Shown here: one piece after another, positions 1 through 7,800 of the stretch
How the letters are laid out: each line of letters begins with the position of its first letter
How positions within the stretch are numbered: the stretch's first letter is position 1
NCBI RefSeq assembly: GCF_011045165.1
Contig: NZ_JAAKZI010000008.1
Location: forward strand, 1 to 64,000
Direction of reading: 5' to 3'
Origin: Arthrobacter silviterrae
GTDB taxonomy: Bacteria; Actinomycetota; Actinomycetes; Actinomycetales; Micrococcaceae
DNA: 64,000 nt
Notes under the pieces: generated by a model
What the model was told of the DNA's origin: nothing
Database searches by the model: none
Seen by the model: only the letters and a program-made list of their open reading frames with translations
Made by a program: the position numbers and the translations under genes

Positions 1-8
1 CCGCCCAC

Positions 9-47
9 AGGATCCGCCGCGCACCCGCCGGGAGCACGGCGGATCCT
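9..47 (+). terminator. Hairpin terminator of a gene upstream of the window
   Basis: A perfect 11-bp inverted repeat (AGGATCCGCCG / CGGCGGATCCT) with a 17-nt loop is followed by TTTG. It would end transcription of a plus-strand gene left of the window. In related actinobacteria that gene is usually lipA, but this is inference because the gene is not visible. Confidence 0.55.
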
Positions 48-90
48 TTGCGCACCCACCACGCCCAACACCCGCTAGAATTGAATCACT

Positions 91-861
91 ATGGCCAAAA
101 CCCCTGACTCCGCACACACCGCCGCTGACAAACCGAAGCGCTCCCTCTTCAGCCGCACGCCCAAGGACGGCGCCAAGAAGAAGGCCAAGAAGCCCGGCCG
201 GATCAAGCAAATGGTGGACATCTACAAGATGACCCGCCGCCACGACCCCATGGTCACGTGGCTCATGCTTGGCTCCTTCCTGGGCCTCATTCTGCTCTCG
301 CTGGTGGTCTCGCTGCTGATTCCCCCGCATTCGTGGATCAACGGCCTGCTGGTCGGACTGCCGCTGGGCCTGCTGGCTGCCCTGCTGATCATGTCCCGGC
401 GTGCGGAACGGGCGGCCTATGCACAAATTGAAGGCAAGCCCGGCGCCGCCGGTGCCGCCTTGAGCTCGCTGAAAAAGGGCTGGATCTTTGATGAGCAGCC
501 CGCCGCCGTCAACCCGCGCACCCAGGACGTGGTGTTCCGTGCCATCGGCAAGGCAGGGATTGTGCTGATCACCGAGGGTCCCTCCAGCCGGGTCAAGGGC
601 CTGGTTGACGCCGAACGACGCCGCCTGGGTCGGATCCTCCCCAATGTCACGGTGACCATCATCGAAACGGGCAAGGGTGAAGGCCAGGTCCCGATCGCCA
701 AGGTGACAAAGAAGATGAACAAGCTCAAGGGAGAGCTGACCAAGGTCGAGGTCAGCGCCGTCAACAAGCGCATTTCCTCCATGGGCAACAAGCTGCCGAT
801 CCCCAAGGGCATCGATCCCTACAAGGCGCGGCCCGACCGCAAGGCGTCACGAGGCCGCTAG
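91..861 (+). CDS. DUF4191 family membrane protein
   Basis: This 256-aa protein has a very basic N-terminus (Lys-rich, residues 14-45), two adjacent membrane segments (about 54-77 and 82-101) and a soluble C-terminal domain ending in a basic tail. The layout and the place before an RDD gene and glnA match the actinobacterial DUF4191 family (Rv2219-like), whose function is unknown. A TAGAAT hexamer lies 9 nt before the ATG and no Shine-Dalgarno is evident, so the mRNA may be leaderless or nearly so. A 12-bp terminator follows the gene. Family assignment rests on pattern and context, not on an alignment. Confidence 0.85.
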   Translation: MAKTPDSAHTAADKPKRSLFSRTPKDGAKKKAKKPGRIKQMVDIYKMTRRHDPMVTWLMLGSFLGLILLSLVVSLLIPPHSWINGLLVGLPLGLLAALLIMSRRAERAAYAQIEGKPGAAGAALSSLKKGWIFDEQPAAVNPRTQDVVFRAIGKAGIVLITEGPSSRVKGLVDAERRRLGRILPNVTVTIIETGKGEGQVPIAKVTKKMNKLKGELTKVEVSAVNKRISSMGNKLPIPKGIDPYKARPDRKASRGR

Positions 862-887
862 TCTCCTGCGGCAGGAACGCTTCGTGC

Positions 888-929
888 AGGCCCCGCTCCC
901 ACATCCATCCGGACGTTGGAGCGGGGCCT
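888..929. terminator. Bidirectional terminator between convergent genes
   Basis: A perfect 12-bp stem (AGGCCCCGCTCC / GGAGCGGGGCCT) with an 18-nt loop sits between the stop of the DUF4191 gene and the stop of the convergent RDD gene, so it can serve both. Confidence 0.75.
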
Positions 930-937
930 TCCTGCTT

Positions 938-1375
938 TTAGCGGCGGACCAGCATGGTTTTCATGGCGCGGTCGTGGAGGCCGCGGTGGTCGGCATCGGC
1001 AATCACGGCCGGGATGACCAGGCACACCAGGACGGCGCGGACCACGCCTGCGAGGAGGCCGGCAGGGCCGCCGTCGAGCCTTGTCACCTGAATGCCCATG
1101 ACCCGGTGGCCGATGCTGTAGCCCAGCGTGCCCACCAGCACCATCTGTTCCACCGCGAAAACGGCCAGAATGGCGAGGGAGTCGGAGTGGAAAAAGGCGG
1201 CTGCGATGAGGTAGCTCAGGGCCCAGTCAATGCAGATGGCCAGGATCCGCCGGCCTGCGCGCGCCATGGAACCGTGGCCGGTTTCGGGCAGTCCCAGCCG
1301 TTCGCCAGGGTATTTGGATATATTGGAGGTGTCCGGCCCGCTGAGCCAGGACCCGATGTCTTTACGATCTACCAC
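938..1375 (-). CDS. RDD family membrane protein
   Basis: The 145-aa protein has an N-terminal soluble stretch and then an RDD domain: an Ala-Arg-Ala-Gly-Arg-Arg segment leads into a helix with ICIDWAL, a second hydrophobic helix follows, then the conserved GYSIGHRVMGIQV segment and a third helix ending in D-x-x-H-R-G-L-H-D-R. RDD proteins are small integral membrane proteins, some implicated in ion exchange, but most are uncharacterised. The start is GTG, chosen because TAAGCT lies exactly 6 nt upstream, which is the leaderless pattern. It is divergent from glnA and convergent with the DUF4191 gene, as in mycobacteria. Confidence 0.85.
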   Translation of the reverse strand: MVDRKDIGSWLSGPDTSNISKYPGERLGLPETGHGSMARAGRRILAICIDWALSYLIAAAFFHSDSLAILAVFAVEQMVLVGTLGYSIGHRVMGIQVTRLDGGPAGLLAGVVRAVLVCLVIPAVIADADHRGLHDRAMKTMLVRR

Positions 1376-1387
1376 GCCCCCAGCTTA
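1376..1387 (-). promoter_or_regulatory. Leaderless promoter -10 of the RDD gene
   Basis: TAAGCT on the minus strand (1387-1382) is followed by six bases and then the GTG start at 1375. This spacing places the transcription start on or next to the start codon. No good -35 was seen. Confidence 0.5.
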
Positions 1388-1462
1388 CCGGCGGAGGGCG
1401 GAAGTTCAGCCATGCTGGTATTTGGCAGCGGCTGTAACGTGCCGGAAACATTTCTGACATTG

Positions 1463-1492
1463 TTGAGTAATGGCACCGCCATAGTCTGTATT
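1463..1492 (+). promoter_or_regulatory. Possible glnA promoter
   Basis: TTGAGT and TGTATT are separated by 18 nt, about 65 bases before the glnA start. The match to sigma-A consensus is only fair. No clear GlnR- or AmtR-type operator was recognised nearby. Confidence 0.3.
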
Positions 1493-1557
1493 CAGTTGCA
1501 GATGCACGAATGGCCGGAACCGAGCCGGCCGGAACCCCAATGCGCCAAGGAGCCTAG

Positions 1558-2982
1558 ATGTTCAAGAACGCGGACGAAGTCCTCAAGTTCATCAAAGACG
1601 AAGATGTGAAATTCGTCGATATCCGATTCACCGACCTGCCAGGCGTGCAGCAGCACTTCAATGTCCCGGCCAAGACGGTTGACGCCGAGTTCTTCGTCAA
1701 CGGCCAGCTCTTTGACGGCTCCTCCATCCGGGGCTTCCAGGGCATCGCTGAATCGGACATGCAGCTGATCCCGGACCCCACCACCGCCTTCATTGACACG
1801 TTCCGCCTGGAAAAGACCCTCGCGCTGAACTTTTCCATCGTGAACCCCCGCACCGGCGACCCCTACCACCGCGACCCGCGCGGCGTGGCCGAAAAGGCCG
1901 AGGCCTACCTGGCGTCGACGGGCATTGCCGACACGGCGTTCTTTGGCGCCGAAGCCGAATTCTTCGTTTTTGACAACGTGCAGTTTGAATCCTCCCCCAA
2001 GGGATCCTTCTACAAGGTGGACTCCGAAGAGGCCAACTGGAACACGGGCCGCAAGGAAGAGGGCGGCAACCTCGGCTACAAGACCCCCGTCAAGGGCGGC
2101 TACTTCCCCGTGGCCCCGGTTGACCACCAGGCCGACCTGCGCGACGCCATGTGCATCGAGCTGGACAGCGCCGGCCTCGCGGTCGAACGATCGCACCATG
2201 AGGTGGGCGCAGCCGGCCAGGCTGAAATCAACTACACCTTCAACACGCTGGTGCACGCGGCAGACGACCTGCAAAAATTCAAGTACGTCATCAAGAACAC
2301 CGCCTGGGCCTGGGGCAAGTCCGTCACGTTCATGCCCAAGCCTGTCTTTGGCGACAACGGCTCGGGCATGCACTGCCACCAGTCCCTGTGGAGCAACGGC
2401 GCGCCGCTGTTCTACGACGAAAAGGGATACGCCGGCCTGTCCGACGTGGCCCGCTGGTACATTGGCGGCCTGCTCAAGCACGCCGACGCCGTGCTGGCGT
2501 TCACCAACCCGACAGTGAATTCCTACCGCCGCCTGGTCAAGGGCTTCGAGGCGCCCGTGAACATGGTGTACTCGCAGGGCAACCGTTCCGCGGGCATCCG
2601 CATCCCGATCACCGGCTCCAACCCGAAGGCCAAGCGGCTCGAGTTCCGCGCACCGGACCCCTCCTCCAACCCCTACCTGGCGTTCTCCGCCCAGCTGATG
2701 GCGGGCCTGGACGGAATCAAGAACCGGATCGAACCCCCCACCCCGATCGACAAGGACCTCTACGAGCTCCCCCCGGAAGAGGCCAAGGACATCCCCAAGG
2801 CCCCCGAGTCGCTCGAGGCCGCCCTGACCGCCCTGGAGAACGACAACGAGTTCCTGCAGGCCGGCGGCGTTTTCACCCAGGACCTCATCGACACCTGGAT
2901 CGACTACAAGCGTGAAAACGAGATCAAGCCCCTGCAGCTCCGCCCGAACCCCTATGAGTTTGAGCTTTACTACGGCTGCTAA
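1558..2982 (+). CDS. glnA: Glutamine synthetase type I (GSI-beta)
   Basis: This enzyme makes glutamine from glutamate, ammonia and ATP as a cytoplasmic dodecamer. At 474 aa it has the normal GSI-beta length. Visible signatures are the N-terminal [11 protein letters not shown] segment with the flexible-loop [10 protein letters not shown] (about 51-60), the metal-site GAEAEFF (130-136), the ATP-binding [12 protein letters not shown] (261-272) and NRSAGIRIP (342-350). Tyr402 in DLYELPPEE is the residue adenylylated by GlnE in regulated enzymes, and glnE is in this window. The start is fixed by AAGGAG five bases before ATG. A long terminator follows, so the gene is probably monocistronic. Confidence 0.97.
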   Translation: MFKNADEVLKFIKDEDVKFVDIRFTDLPGVQQHFNVPAKTVDAEFFVNGQLFDGSSIRGFQGIAESDMQLIPDPTTAFIDTFRLEKTLALNFSIVNPRTGDPYHRDPRGVAEKAEAYLASTGIADTAFFGAEAEFFVFDNVQFESSPKGSFYKVDSEEANWNTGRKEEGGNLGYKTPVKGGYFPVAPVDHQADLRDAMCIELDSAGLAVERSHHEVGAAGQAEINYTFNTLVHAADDLQKFKYVIKNTAWAWGKSVTFMPKPVFGDNGSGMHCHQSLWSNGAPLFYDEKGYAGLSDVARWYIGGLLKHADAVLAFTNPTVNSYRRLVKGFEAPVNMVYSQGNRSAGIRIPITGSNPKAKRLEFRAPDPSSNPYLAFSAQLMAGLDGIKNRIEPPTPIDKDLYELPPEEAKDIPKAPESLEAALTALENDNEFLQAGGVFTQDLIDTWIDYKRENEIKPLQLRPNPYEFELYYGC

Positions 2983-2995
2983 GCCGGTTTGACCA

Positions 2996-3047
2996 ACGAC
3001 GCCGGCGCCTGGGCGGGTTTTTCGACCCGCCCAGGTGCCGGCGTCGT
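2996..3047 (+). terminator. Strong glnA terminator
   Basis: A 23-bp inverted repeat with one G-U pair encloses a six-base loop (TTTTCG), starting 13 bases after the glnA stop. Confidence 0.85.
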
Positions 3048-3087
3048 CGTTCCTGCCAAAGGATGGCAATGGCAGCTGTCCGAGGGG

Positions 3088-3154
3088 TAACCTGAGCCTC
3101 ATGACTCCCCTGGCGGCCGGCGGGCCCATCAACAAGGTCCGGGCGCAAGGCTGA
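3088..3154 (+). other. 17-codon upstream ORF, possibly leaderless, overlapping the VOC start
   Basis: ATG at 3101 opens MTPLAAGGPINKVRAQG and ends with TGA at 3152-3154. The A of that stop is the first base of the next gene's ATG (TGATG). TAACCT lies 7 nt before the ATG, a leaderless-type promoter position. It may deliver ribosomes to the VOC gene, whose own Shine-Dalgarno is weak. Whether it is translated is unknown. Confidence 0.35.
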
Positions 3155-3597
3155 TGGCCATCAAAATCGACAACGTCGGCATCGCCGTCCGTGACATCGA
3201 AGCTGCCATCGCCTTCTTCACGGATCTCGGCCTCACGGTGCTCGGCCGCGACACCATCAGCGGCGGGTGGGCCGACACCGCCGTCGGCCTGGACGGGAAC
3301 CACGCCAAAATCGCGGTGCTCCAAACACCCGACGGCCTGGGCCGCCTGGAATTCTTTGAGTACATCCACCCGGACGCGATCGAGACGGACCCAACACTGC
3401 CGAACGAAATTGGCATGCACCGGGTGGCTTTCTCCGTCGACGACATCGACGACGCCCTGGAGATCGCCGCGAAACACGGGTACCACCCGCTCCGCGGGGT
3501 GGCCACCTACCAGGACATCTACAAGCTCACCTACCTGCACGGCCCCAGTGGAATCCTGTTGATGTTCGCCCAGGAACTCAAGCCCGCCGCGCCTTGA
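3154..3597 (+). CDS. VOC family protein (glyoxalase / methylmalonyl-CoA epimerase-like)
   Basis: The 147-aa protein has the paired beta-alpha-beta-beta-beta layout of the vicinal oxygen chelate fold: NVGIAVRDIEAAIAFF at the N-terminus, a hinge around residue 65-70, then GMHRVAFSVDDIDDAL. It most resembles the methylmalonyl-CoA epimerase branch, but the first metal-ligand position, usually His, is Asn here, and the last strand lacks an obvious Glu ligand. Metal binding, and so the reaction, is uncertain. The substrate cannot be named. It follows the glnA terminator and is convergent with glutaminase, with a 20-base gap. Confidence 0.75.
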   Translation: MAIKIDNVGIAVRDIEAAIAFFTDLGLTVLGRDTISGGWADTAVGLDGNHAKIAVLQTPDGLGRLEFFEYIHPDAIETDPTLPNEIGMHRVAFSVDDIDDALEIAAKHGYHPLRGVATYQDIYKLTYLHGPSGILLMFAQELKPAAP

Positions 3598-3617
3598 GCC
3601 GGGGCGGCCCTGGTCGG

Positions 3618-4529
3618 CTAGAAGATGGACCAGCCGGTACGTGTGGTGAACGCGTCCAAGGCAGCGATGCCCGCCACGGAGTTGCCGTTGGGTCCCAGGG
3701 ACGGCCCCCAGACGGCCACGGAGCAACGGCCCGGCACGATGGCCACGATGCCCCCGCCCACCCCGCTTTTGCCGGGCAGGCCCACACGGTAGGCAAACTC
3801 CCCGGCGGCGTCATAGGTTCCGCAGGTCAGCATCACGGCGTTGACCCTCTTGGCCTGGTTGGGCGTCAGGAACGGAGTGCCCCCGGCAGAGACGCCGTGG
3901 CGGGCCAAAAACCTCGAAGCCAGCGCGAGGTCCTCGCACGACATCCTCAGGGCGCACTGCTTGAAATAGTTTTCCAAGACCAGGTCCACGGGGTTCTCCA
4001 GGTTCCCATAGCTGGCCAGGAGATGGGCCATGGCTGAGTTCCTGTGCCCGTGCTCCGCTTCCGAGGCAGCAACGGCGGCGTCGAAGTCAAGTTCCTGGTT
4101 GCCGGACTCCGAGCGCAACAGCCCGCGGACCGCACCGGCGGCGTCGCCGGTCAGGGTCAGGAGCCTGTCCGTGACCACCAGGGCACCGGCGTTGATGAAC
4201 GGGTTTCGCGGGATGCCGTTGTCGGCTTCCAGCTGCACCATGGAATTGAACGGCGTGCCCGAGGGTTCCCGGAACACGCGCTTCCAAATGGAGTCGTAGT
4301 CGTAGGACATGACCAGGGCGAGCGAATACACCTTGGAGATGCTCTGGATGGAAAACGGCTGCTGCCACTGGCCTGCTCCGTAGACCGGCCCGTCTGACAT
4401 GGCCACGCACACGCCGAAATTCTCCGCCGGAACGTCCCCCAGGCTCGGAATGTACGACGCGACGGCGCCCAGTCCCAGCAGCGGCTGGACCTCGCTGACG
4501 ATGTCCTCCACGATCCCCTGCACGTCCAT
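3618..4529 (-). CDS. glsA: Glutaminase A
   Basis: Hydrolyses glutamine to glutamate and ammonia. The 303-aa product is close to the usual 305-310 aa of bacterial glutaminases and shows the beta-lactamase-like fold signatures: the catalytic Ser63-x-x-Lys66 in IQSISKVYSL, the N-P-F-I-N-A-G-A segment (109-116), and the C-terminal SGVGGGIVAIVPG. The ATG at 4529 was preferred to one 105 bases upstream because GAAGGG lies in front of it and the longer start would run into the terminator of the ABC operon. Its presence beside an amino-acid importer and glutamine synthetases suggests use of external glutamine. Confidence 0.92.
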   Translation of the reverse strand: MDVQGIVEDIVSEVQPLLGLGAVASYIPSLGDVPAENFGVCVAMSDGPVYGAGQWQQPFSIQSISKVYSLALVMSYDYDSIWKRVFREPSGTPFNSMVQLEADNGIPRNPFINAGALVVTDRLLTLTGDAAGAVRGLLRSESGNQELDFDAAVAASEAEHGHRNSAMAHLLASYGNLENPVDLVLENYFKQCALRMSCEDLALASRFLARHGVSAGGTPFLTPNQAKRVNAVMLTCGTYDAAGEFAYRVGLPGKSGVGGGIVAIVPGRCSVAVWGPSLGPNGNSVAGIAALDAFTTRTGWSIF

Positions 4530-4593
4530 GCCAAGCCCTTCAATGGTGGGTGCCGCCGTCGGTTCTTGAACCACGGCGCAACATAAAGAAACG

Positions 4594-4626
4594 GAACGGG
4601 TGGCCGTGGCGGCCGGCCACCCGTTC
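4594..4626 (-). terminator. Terminator of the ABC importer operon
   Basis: A perfect 13-bp stem (GAACGGGTGGCCG / CGGCCACCCGTTC) with a 7-nt loop lies just after the ATPase stop. On the minus strand it is followed by the T-rich run GTTTCTTTATG. Confidence 0.85.
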
Positions 4627-4630
4627 GGGG

Positions 4631-5383
4631 TCAAAGGACCTTGGCCAGAAAGTCCTGCAGGCGCGGCTGCTGGGCGTTGCCGAAGATGGCCTCCGGGGTG
4701 CCTTCCTCGCAGATCACGCCGGCGTCCATGAAGATGACCCTGTCGGCAACCTCGCGGGCAAAGCCCATCTCGTGCGTGACAACCACCATGGTCATGCCCT
4801 CGGCCGCGAGGTCGCGGATCACCTGGAGCACTTCACCCACCATTTCGGGGTCAAGGGCGCTGGTTGCCTCATCGAAGAGCATGATGCCGGGATTCATTGC
4901 CAGCGCCCGGGCAATGGCCACGCGCTGCTTCTGGCCGCCGGAGAGCGACGCCGGGCGGGCATCGGCCTTCTCAGACAGGCCTACACGCTTCAACAGTTCC
5001 ATGCCCTTGGCACGGGCGCCGGCCCTGTCGAGCTTCTTCAGTTCGACAGGGGCCAGCATGATGTTTTGGATGACGCTCATGTGCGGGAAAAGATTGAAGT
5101 GCTGGAAGACCATGCCGATGTGCTGGCGGACGGCGTTGAGGTCCACCTTGGGGTCCGTGAGGTCGTAGCCGTCCACCGTGACCGTGCCGCCCGTGATGTC
5201 CTCAAGCTTGTTCAGGCAACGCAGGAACGTGGACTTGCCGGAGCCCGAGGGGCCAATGACACAGACCACCTCGCCCTCGGCAATGTCAACCTCAAGGCCC
5301 TTGAGGACCTCATTGGAGCCAAAGGACTTCTTCAAGTTCCGGACGCTGATCTTGGCGCCCGCTGCTGCTGGGGTGGCTGTCAT
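4631..5383 (-). CDS. glnQ: Polar amino acid ABC transporter ATPase
   Basis: The 250-aa ATPase powers an uptake transporter of the glutamate/glutamine/polar amino acid class. Walker A is GPSGSGKST (44-52), the Q-loop is VFQHFNLFP (92-100), the signature is LSGGQ (147-151) and Walker B ends in FDEATSALD (170-178). Its ATG overlaps the stop of the upstream binding-protein/permease gene by four bases (ATGA), so the two are cotranslated. Substrate is inferred from the subfamily: GlnQ/ArtP-like sequences and the nitrogen genes around it. A terminator follows immediately. Confidence 0.93.
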   Translation of the reverse strand: MTATPAAAGAKISVRNLKKSFGSNEVLKGLEVDIAEGEVVCVIGPSGSGKSTFLRCLNKLEDITGGTVTVDGYDLTDPKVDLNAVRQHIGMVFQHFNLFPHMSVIQNIMLAPVELKKLDRAGARAKGMELLKRVGLSEKADARPASLSGGQKQRVAIARALAMNPGIMLFDEATSALDPEMVGEVLQVIRDLAAEGMTMVVVTHEMGFAREVADRVIFMDAGVICEEGTPEAIFGNAQQPRLQDFLAKVL

Positions 5384-6903
5384 TTGTTGAACTTCCTGTC
5401 CAGGGCGTTGGAAAGCTGGGTCAAGATGAAGATGACGATGAAATACAGGGCCGCCACGATCAGCAGCGTCTCACCGGTGCGGAAGTTGGATGCGTAAATC
5501 TGCTGGCCCTGGTAGGTCAGTTCCGCGAAGCCGATGACGGCGAGCAGGGACGTGTCCTTCAACGTGATCACGAACTGGTTGATGAACGACGGCGTCATGA
5601 TCTTGACAGCCTGCGGCACCACCACGCGGCGCATGGAGGTGACGTAGCCCAGCCCCAGGCTGCGGCTGGCCTCCAGCTGGCCAGGGTCCACGGACTGGAT
5701 GCCGCCGCGGACGATCTCGGTCATGTAGGCACCGGCGTTCAGGCTCAGTGTGATGACACCGGCCGTGAGCACGTCCAGCGGCCGGCCCGTGAGCTGGGGC
5801 AGGCCGAAGTAGAAGAAGAACGCCTGAACCAGCAGTGGGGTGCCGCGGAAGATTTCAACATAGATGCTGGCAATGATGCGAAGCACGCGGCTTTCGGAGA
5901 CCTTCAGGAAGCCAAACACAATGCCAAGCACCAGGGCAATGATCAGCGAAAGTGCCGTGGCCAGCAGCGTCATGCCGAGGCCCTTCATCAACGCCGGGAA
6001 GCTGTTCGCGAGCAGTTCGAAGAAGCTTGTCTGCTTGGCGGTCTCGGGTGCAGCCAGGTACTTGTCGAGAATTTTTTGGTACTGGCCGCTGGCTTTAAGG
6101 TTCGCCAGGCCGGCGTCGAAGGCCGCGAGGAGATCGGCATTCTGGCCCTTGTTCACGGCAAAGCCGTAGGAGCTGCCCTGTTCCTTGGGCGTGACAATCT
6201 TCAGGCCGTTGTTTTGGCTGACGCCGTAGGCCAGCACGGGGTAGTCGTCAAAAACCGCCACGGAGTTCCCGGCCTTGACGTCGTCGTACATGGTCGCGGA
6301 ATCAGCCAGTGCCTTGACAGTGAAGCCGTATTTGTCCTTGATGGAGTTGGCAAACGTTTCGCCTTCACTGCCGCGCTTGACGGCAACCGTTTTGCCTTTC
6401 AGGTCCGCATAGGTCTTGATGGCATCGTTGCTCTTGGCCACGGCCATCTGCACGCCGGAATCGAAGTACGGGTTGGAGAAATCAAAGATGAGCTTGCGCT
6501 TGTCCGTGATGGACATGCCGGCAATGACGCCCTGGACCTGGTTCGACTGCAGGGCCTGCAGGGCGGCGTCGAAGCCAAGGGACTTGATGTCGACCTTGAA
6601 GCCCTGATTGTCGGCGATGGCGCGCAACAGGTCCATGTCGATGCCGACCAGGTCGCCGCTGCCGTTGCGGAACTCAAAGGGGGCAAAGGTGGTGTCTGTG
6701 GCAATGGCAAAGGTCTTGCCCTTGGCATCACTGGCTGCTGCCGGCGCCACTGCCCCCACTGCCGCCGGCGCGAGGCCCTGGTGCAGGGCTGCGGGCATGA
6801 CGGCGGCCGAGGCCGAACCGGCACCGAGCAAGAGCGCCATGACGGTCAGGGTTGCGCCCAGCGCCGCCCGGCCCCGTCTGGTGGCCAATCGGTATATGTT
6901 CAA
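5380..6903 (-). CDS. Fused substrate-binding protein and permease of the amino acid ABC transporter
   Basis: One 507-aa polypeptide carries two transporter parts. Residues 1-35 form a signal sequence with an Ala-rich end. About 55-275 form a periplasmic-binding-type domain ([14 protein letters not shown] start, [24 protein letters not shown]). About 290-505 form the permease with several membrane helices and the EAA loop around [11 protein letters not shown], which contacts the ATPase. Fused binding protein/permeases occur in Gram-positive GlnP-type systems. The TTG start at 6903 is inferred from the position of the signal peptide. Longer upstream reading has no signal and poor codon context. 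It overlaps glnQ by ATGA. Confidence 0.9.
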   Translation of the reverse strand: MNIYRLATRRGRAALGATLTVMALLLGAGSASAAVMPAALHQGLAPAAVGAVAPAAASDAKGKTFAIATDTTFAPFEFRNGSGDLVGIDMDLLRAIADNQGFKVDIKSLGFDAALQALQSNQVQGVIAGMSITDKRKLIFDFSNPYFDSGVQMAVAKSNDAIKTYADLKGKTVAVKRGSEGETFANSIKDKYGFTVKALADSATMYDDVKAGNSVAVFDDYPVLAYGVSQNNGLKIVTPKEQGSSYGFAVNKGQNADLLAAFDAGLANLKASGQYQKILDKYLAAPETAKQTSFFELLANSFPALMKGLGMTLLATALSLIIALVLGIVFGFLKVSESRVLRIIASIYVEIFRGTPLLVQAFFFYFGLPQLTGRPLDVLTAGVITLSLNAGAYMTEIVRGGIQSVDPGQLEASRSLGLGYVTSMRRVVVPQAVKIMTPSFINQFVITLKDTSLLAVIGFAELTYQGQQIYASNFRTGETLLIVAALYFIVIFILTQLSNALDRKFNK

Positions 6904-7057
6904 GGTCTTCCAACCATCCTTAATTTTTTGTCTGCGGCTCCCGCGCCTGCGGCGACCGCACCCCTGACGGGTCCAGCTGCGCCCGGCTTTGGGCGCAGCA
7001 AAGGCCATCACCGGATGCGCCGGCCGGAAGGCAGCGCAGGTGACAAAGGTAGAGTCT

Positions 7058-7111
7058 ATGCGTATCTCGGGTTGCGGGGTGGATTGCAGCCATTGCGGCA
7101 CCCCTGAATGA
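7058..7111 (+). other. Possible 17-codon ORF with three-cysteine tail
   Basis: ATG at 7058 opens MRISGCGVDCSHCGTPE and ends at TGA. AAAGG lies 8 bases upstream. There is no plus-strand gene downstream, so it is not an obvious leader. The tail C-x3-C-x2-C-x2-P-E resembles the tail of the minus-strand ORF at 7157-7366. It may be chance. Confidence 0.2.
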
Positions 7112-7156
7112 GTCCCCAGGGCCGCGCACACGGCGACGGCACTGAGGCACCCGGAG

Positions 7157-7366
7157 TCAGTCGGTTTCAGGGCCCCAGCAGTAGGGGCACTGGTCATCGC
7201 ACAAGGCATCGGCGGGGAGTTGCTCCGCCGCCGGCTGGGCCATGAAGGTTTCCGGCTGTGGCGCCGGCTCCACGATGGCAGTCCCGGACTGGTCCCTGCC
7301 CTGGCGCAGGCCAGCGGATCCGTTCACGCCAACGCGGCTGGGGCGGGAAGCTAATGTATGTGACAC
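7157..7366 (-). CDS. Small hypothetical protein with C-terminal CxxxCxxC motif
   Basis: A 69-aa reading frame starts at GTG with AAAGGAGA eight bases upstream, a near-ideal ribosome site. Codon third positions are mostly G or C, as in its neighbours. The N-terminal 50 residues are polar and Pro/Ala/Gln-rich without a membrane segment. The end, ALCDDQCPYCWGPETD, packs three cysteines in a C-x3-C-x2-C spacing. I do not recognise the family. The motif could bind a metal or be modified. It lies alone between the ABC operon and a palindromic intergenic region. Confidence that it is a gene is moderate. Confidence 0.5.
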   Translation of the reverse strand: MSHTLASRPSRVGVNGSAGLRQGRDQSGTAIVEPAPQPETFMAQPAAEQLPADALCDDQCPYCWGPETD

Positions 7367-7714
7367 TGCGGGGTCTCCTTTGACTCCGGGCAGGGCGCCC
7401 AGCCCCTTCGGACCGTGGCGGACACCCTGTGGTGCGGGCAACTGCATGAACTTGTCATTGGATCGAGGCCCCCGGTGGATTACCACCAGGGCAGCCCCGT
7501 GGCCAATTTCCCGTGGAGTCGAGCGGCGATGGGACGGCTTATGAGGTCAAGTCAACTTTTCGGTGCCGTTGGTGTGCGGCGCCTGCTTCCCAGCTTAGTG
7601 TGATGTGCAGCGCAGGGGCTTAGGTCAATGGACAAGAATTAAGCTGCAAAATTGTGCTCAGTGACAATGGCCACCCAACGGGAAAGGCCCCGCCCCGGCT
7701 GACTTTGCACAGCG
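7367..7714. other. Intergenic stretch without recognised genes
   Basis: Apart from the ribosome-binding site of the small ORF at its left edge, I see no convincing gene, RNA or repeat here. Short frames on both strands lack ribosome sites. Confidence 0.5.
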
Positions 7715-7746
7715 AAATGGCCGGCCATGGATGTGGCCGGCCATTT
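7715..7746 (-). terminator. Terminator after the GLWIWP repeat gene
   Basis: A perfect 13-bp stem (AAATGGCCGGCCA / TGGCCGGCCATTT) with a 6-nt loop has A/T ends on both sides and can act in either direction. It lies 55 bases after the stop of the repeat gene. Confidence 0.8.
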
Positions 7747-7800
7747 GTATGGCACCGCAGTGGGGGAAGGCGGCCCCTTCGCCGTTCCGGGCTGTTGTCG

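Noticed and set aside
1492-3726. 744-aa minus-strand reading frame
   Set aside because: It is the antisense shadow of glnA and the VOC gene in GC-rich DNA; no ribosome site and no recognisable domains.
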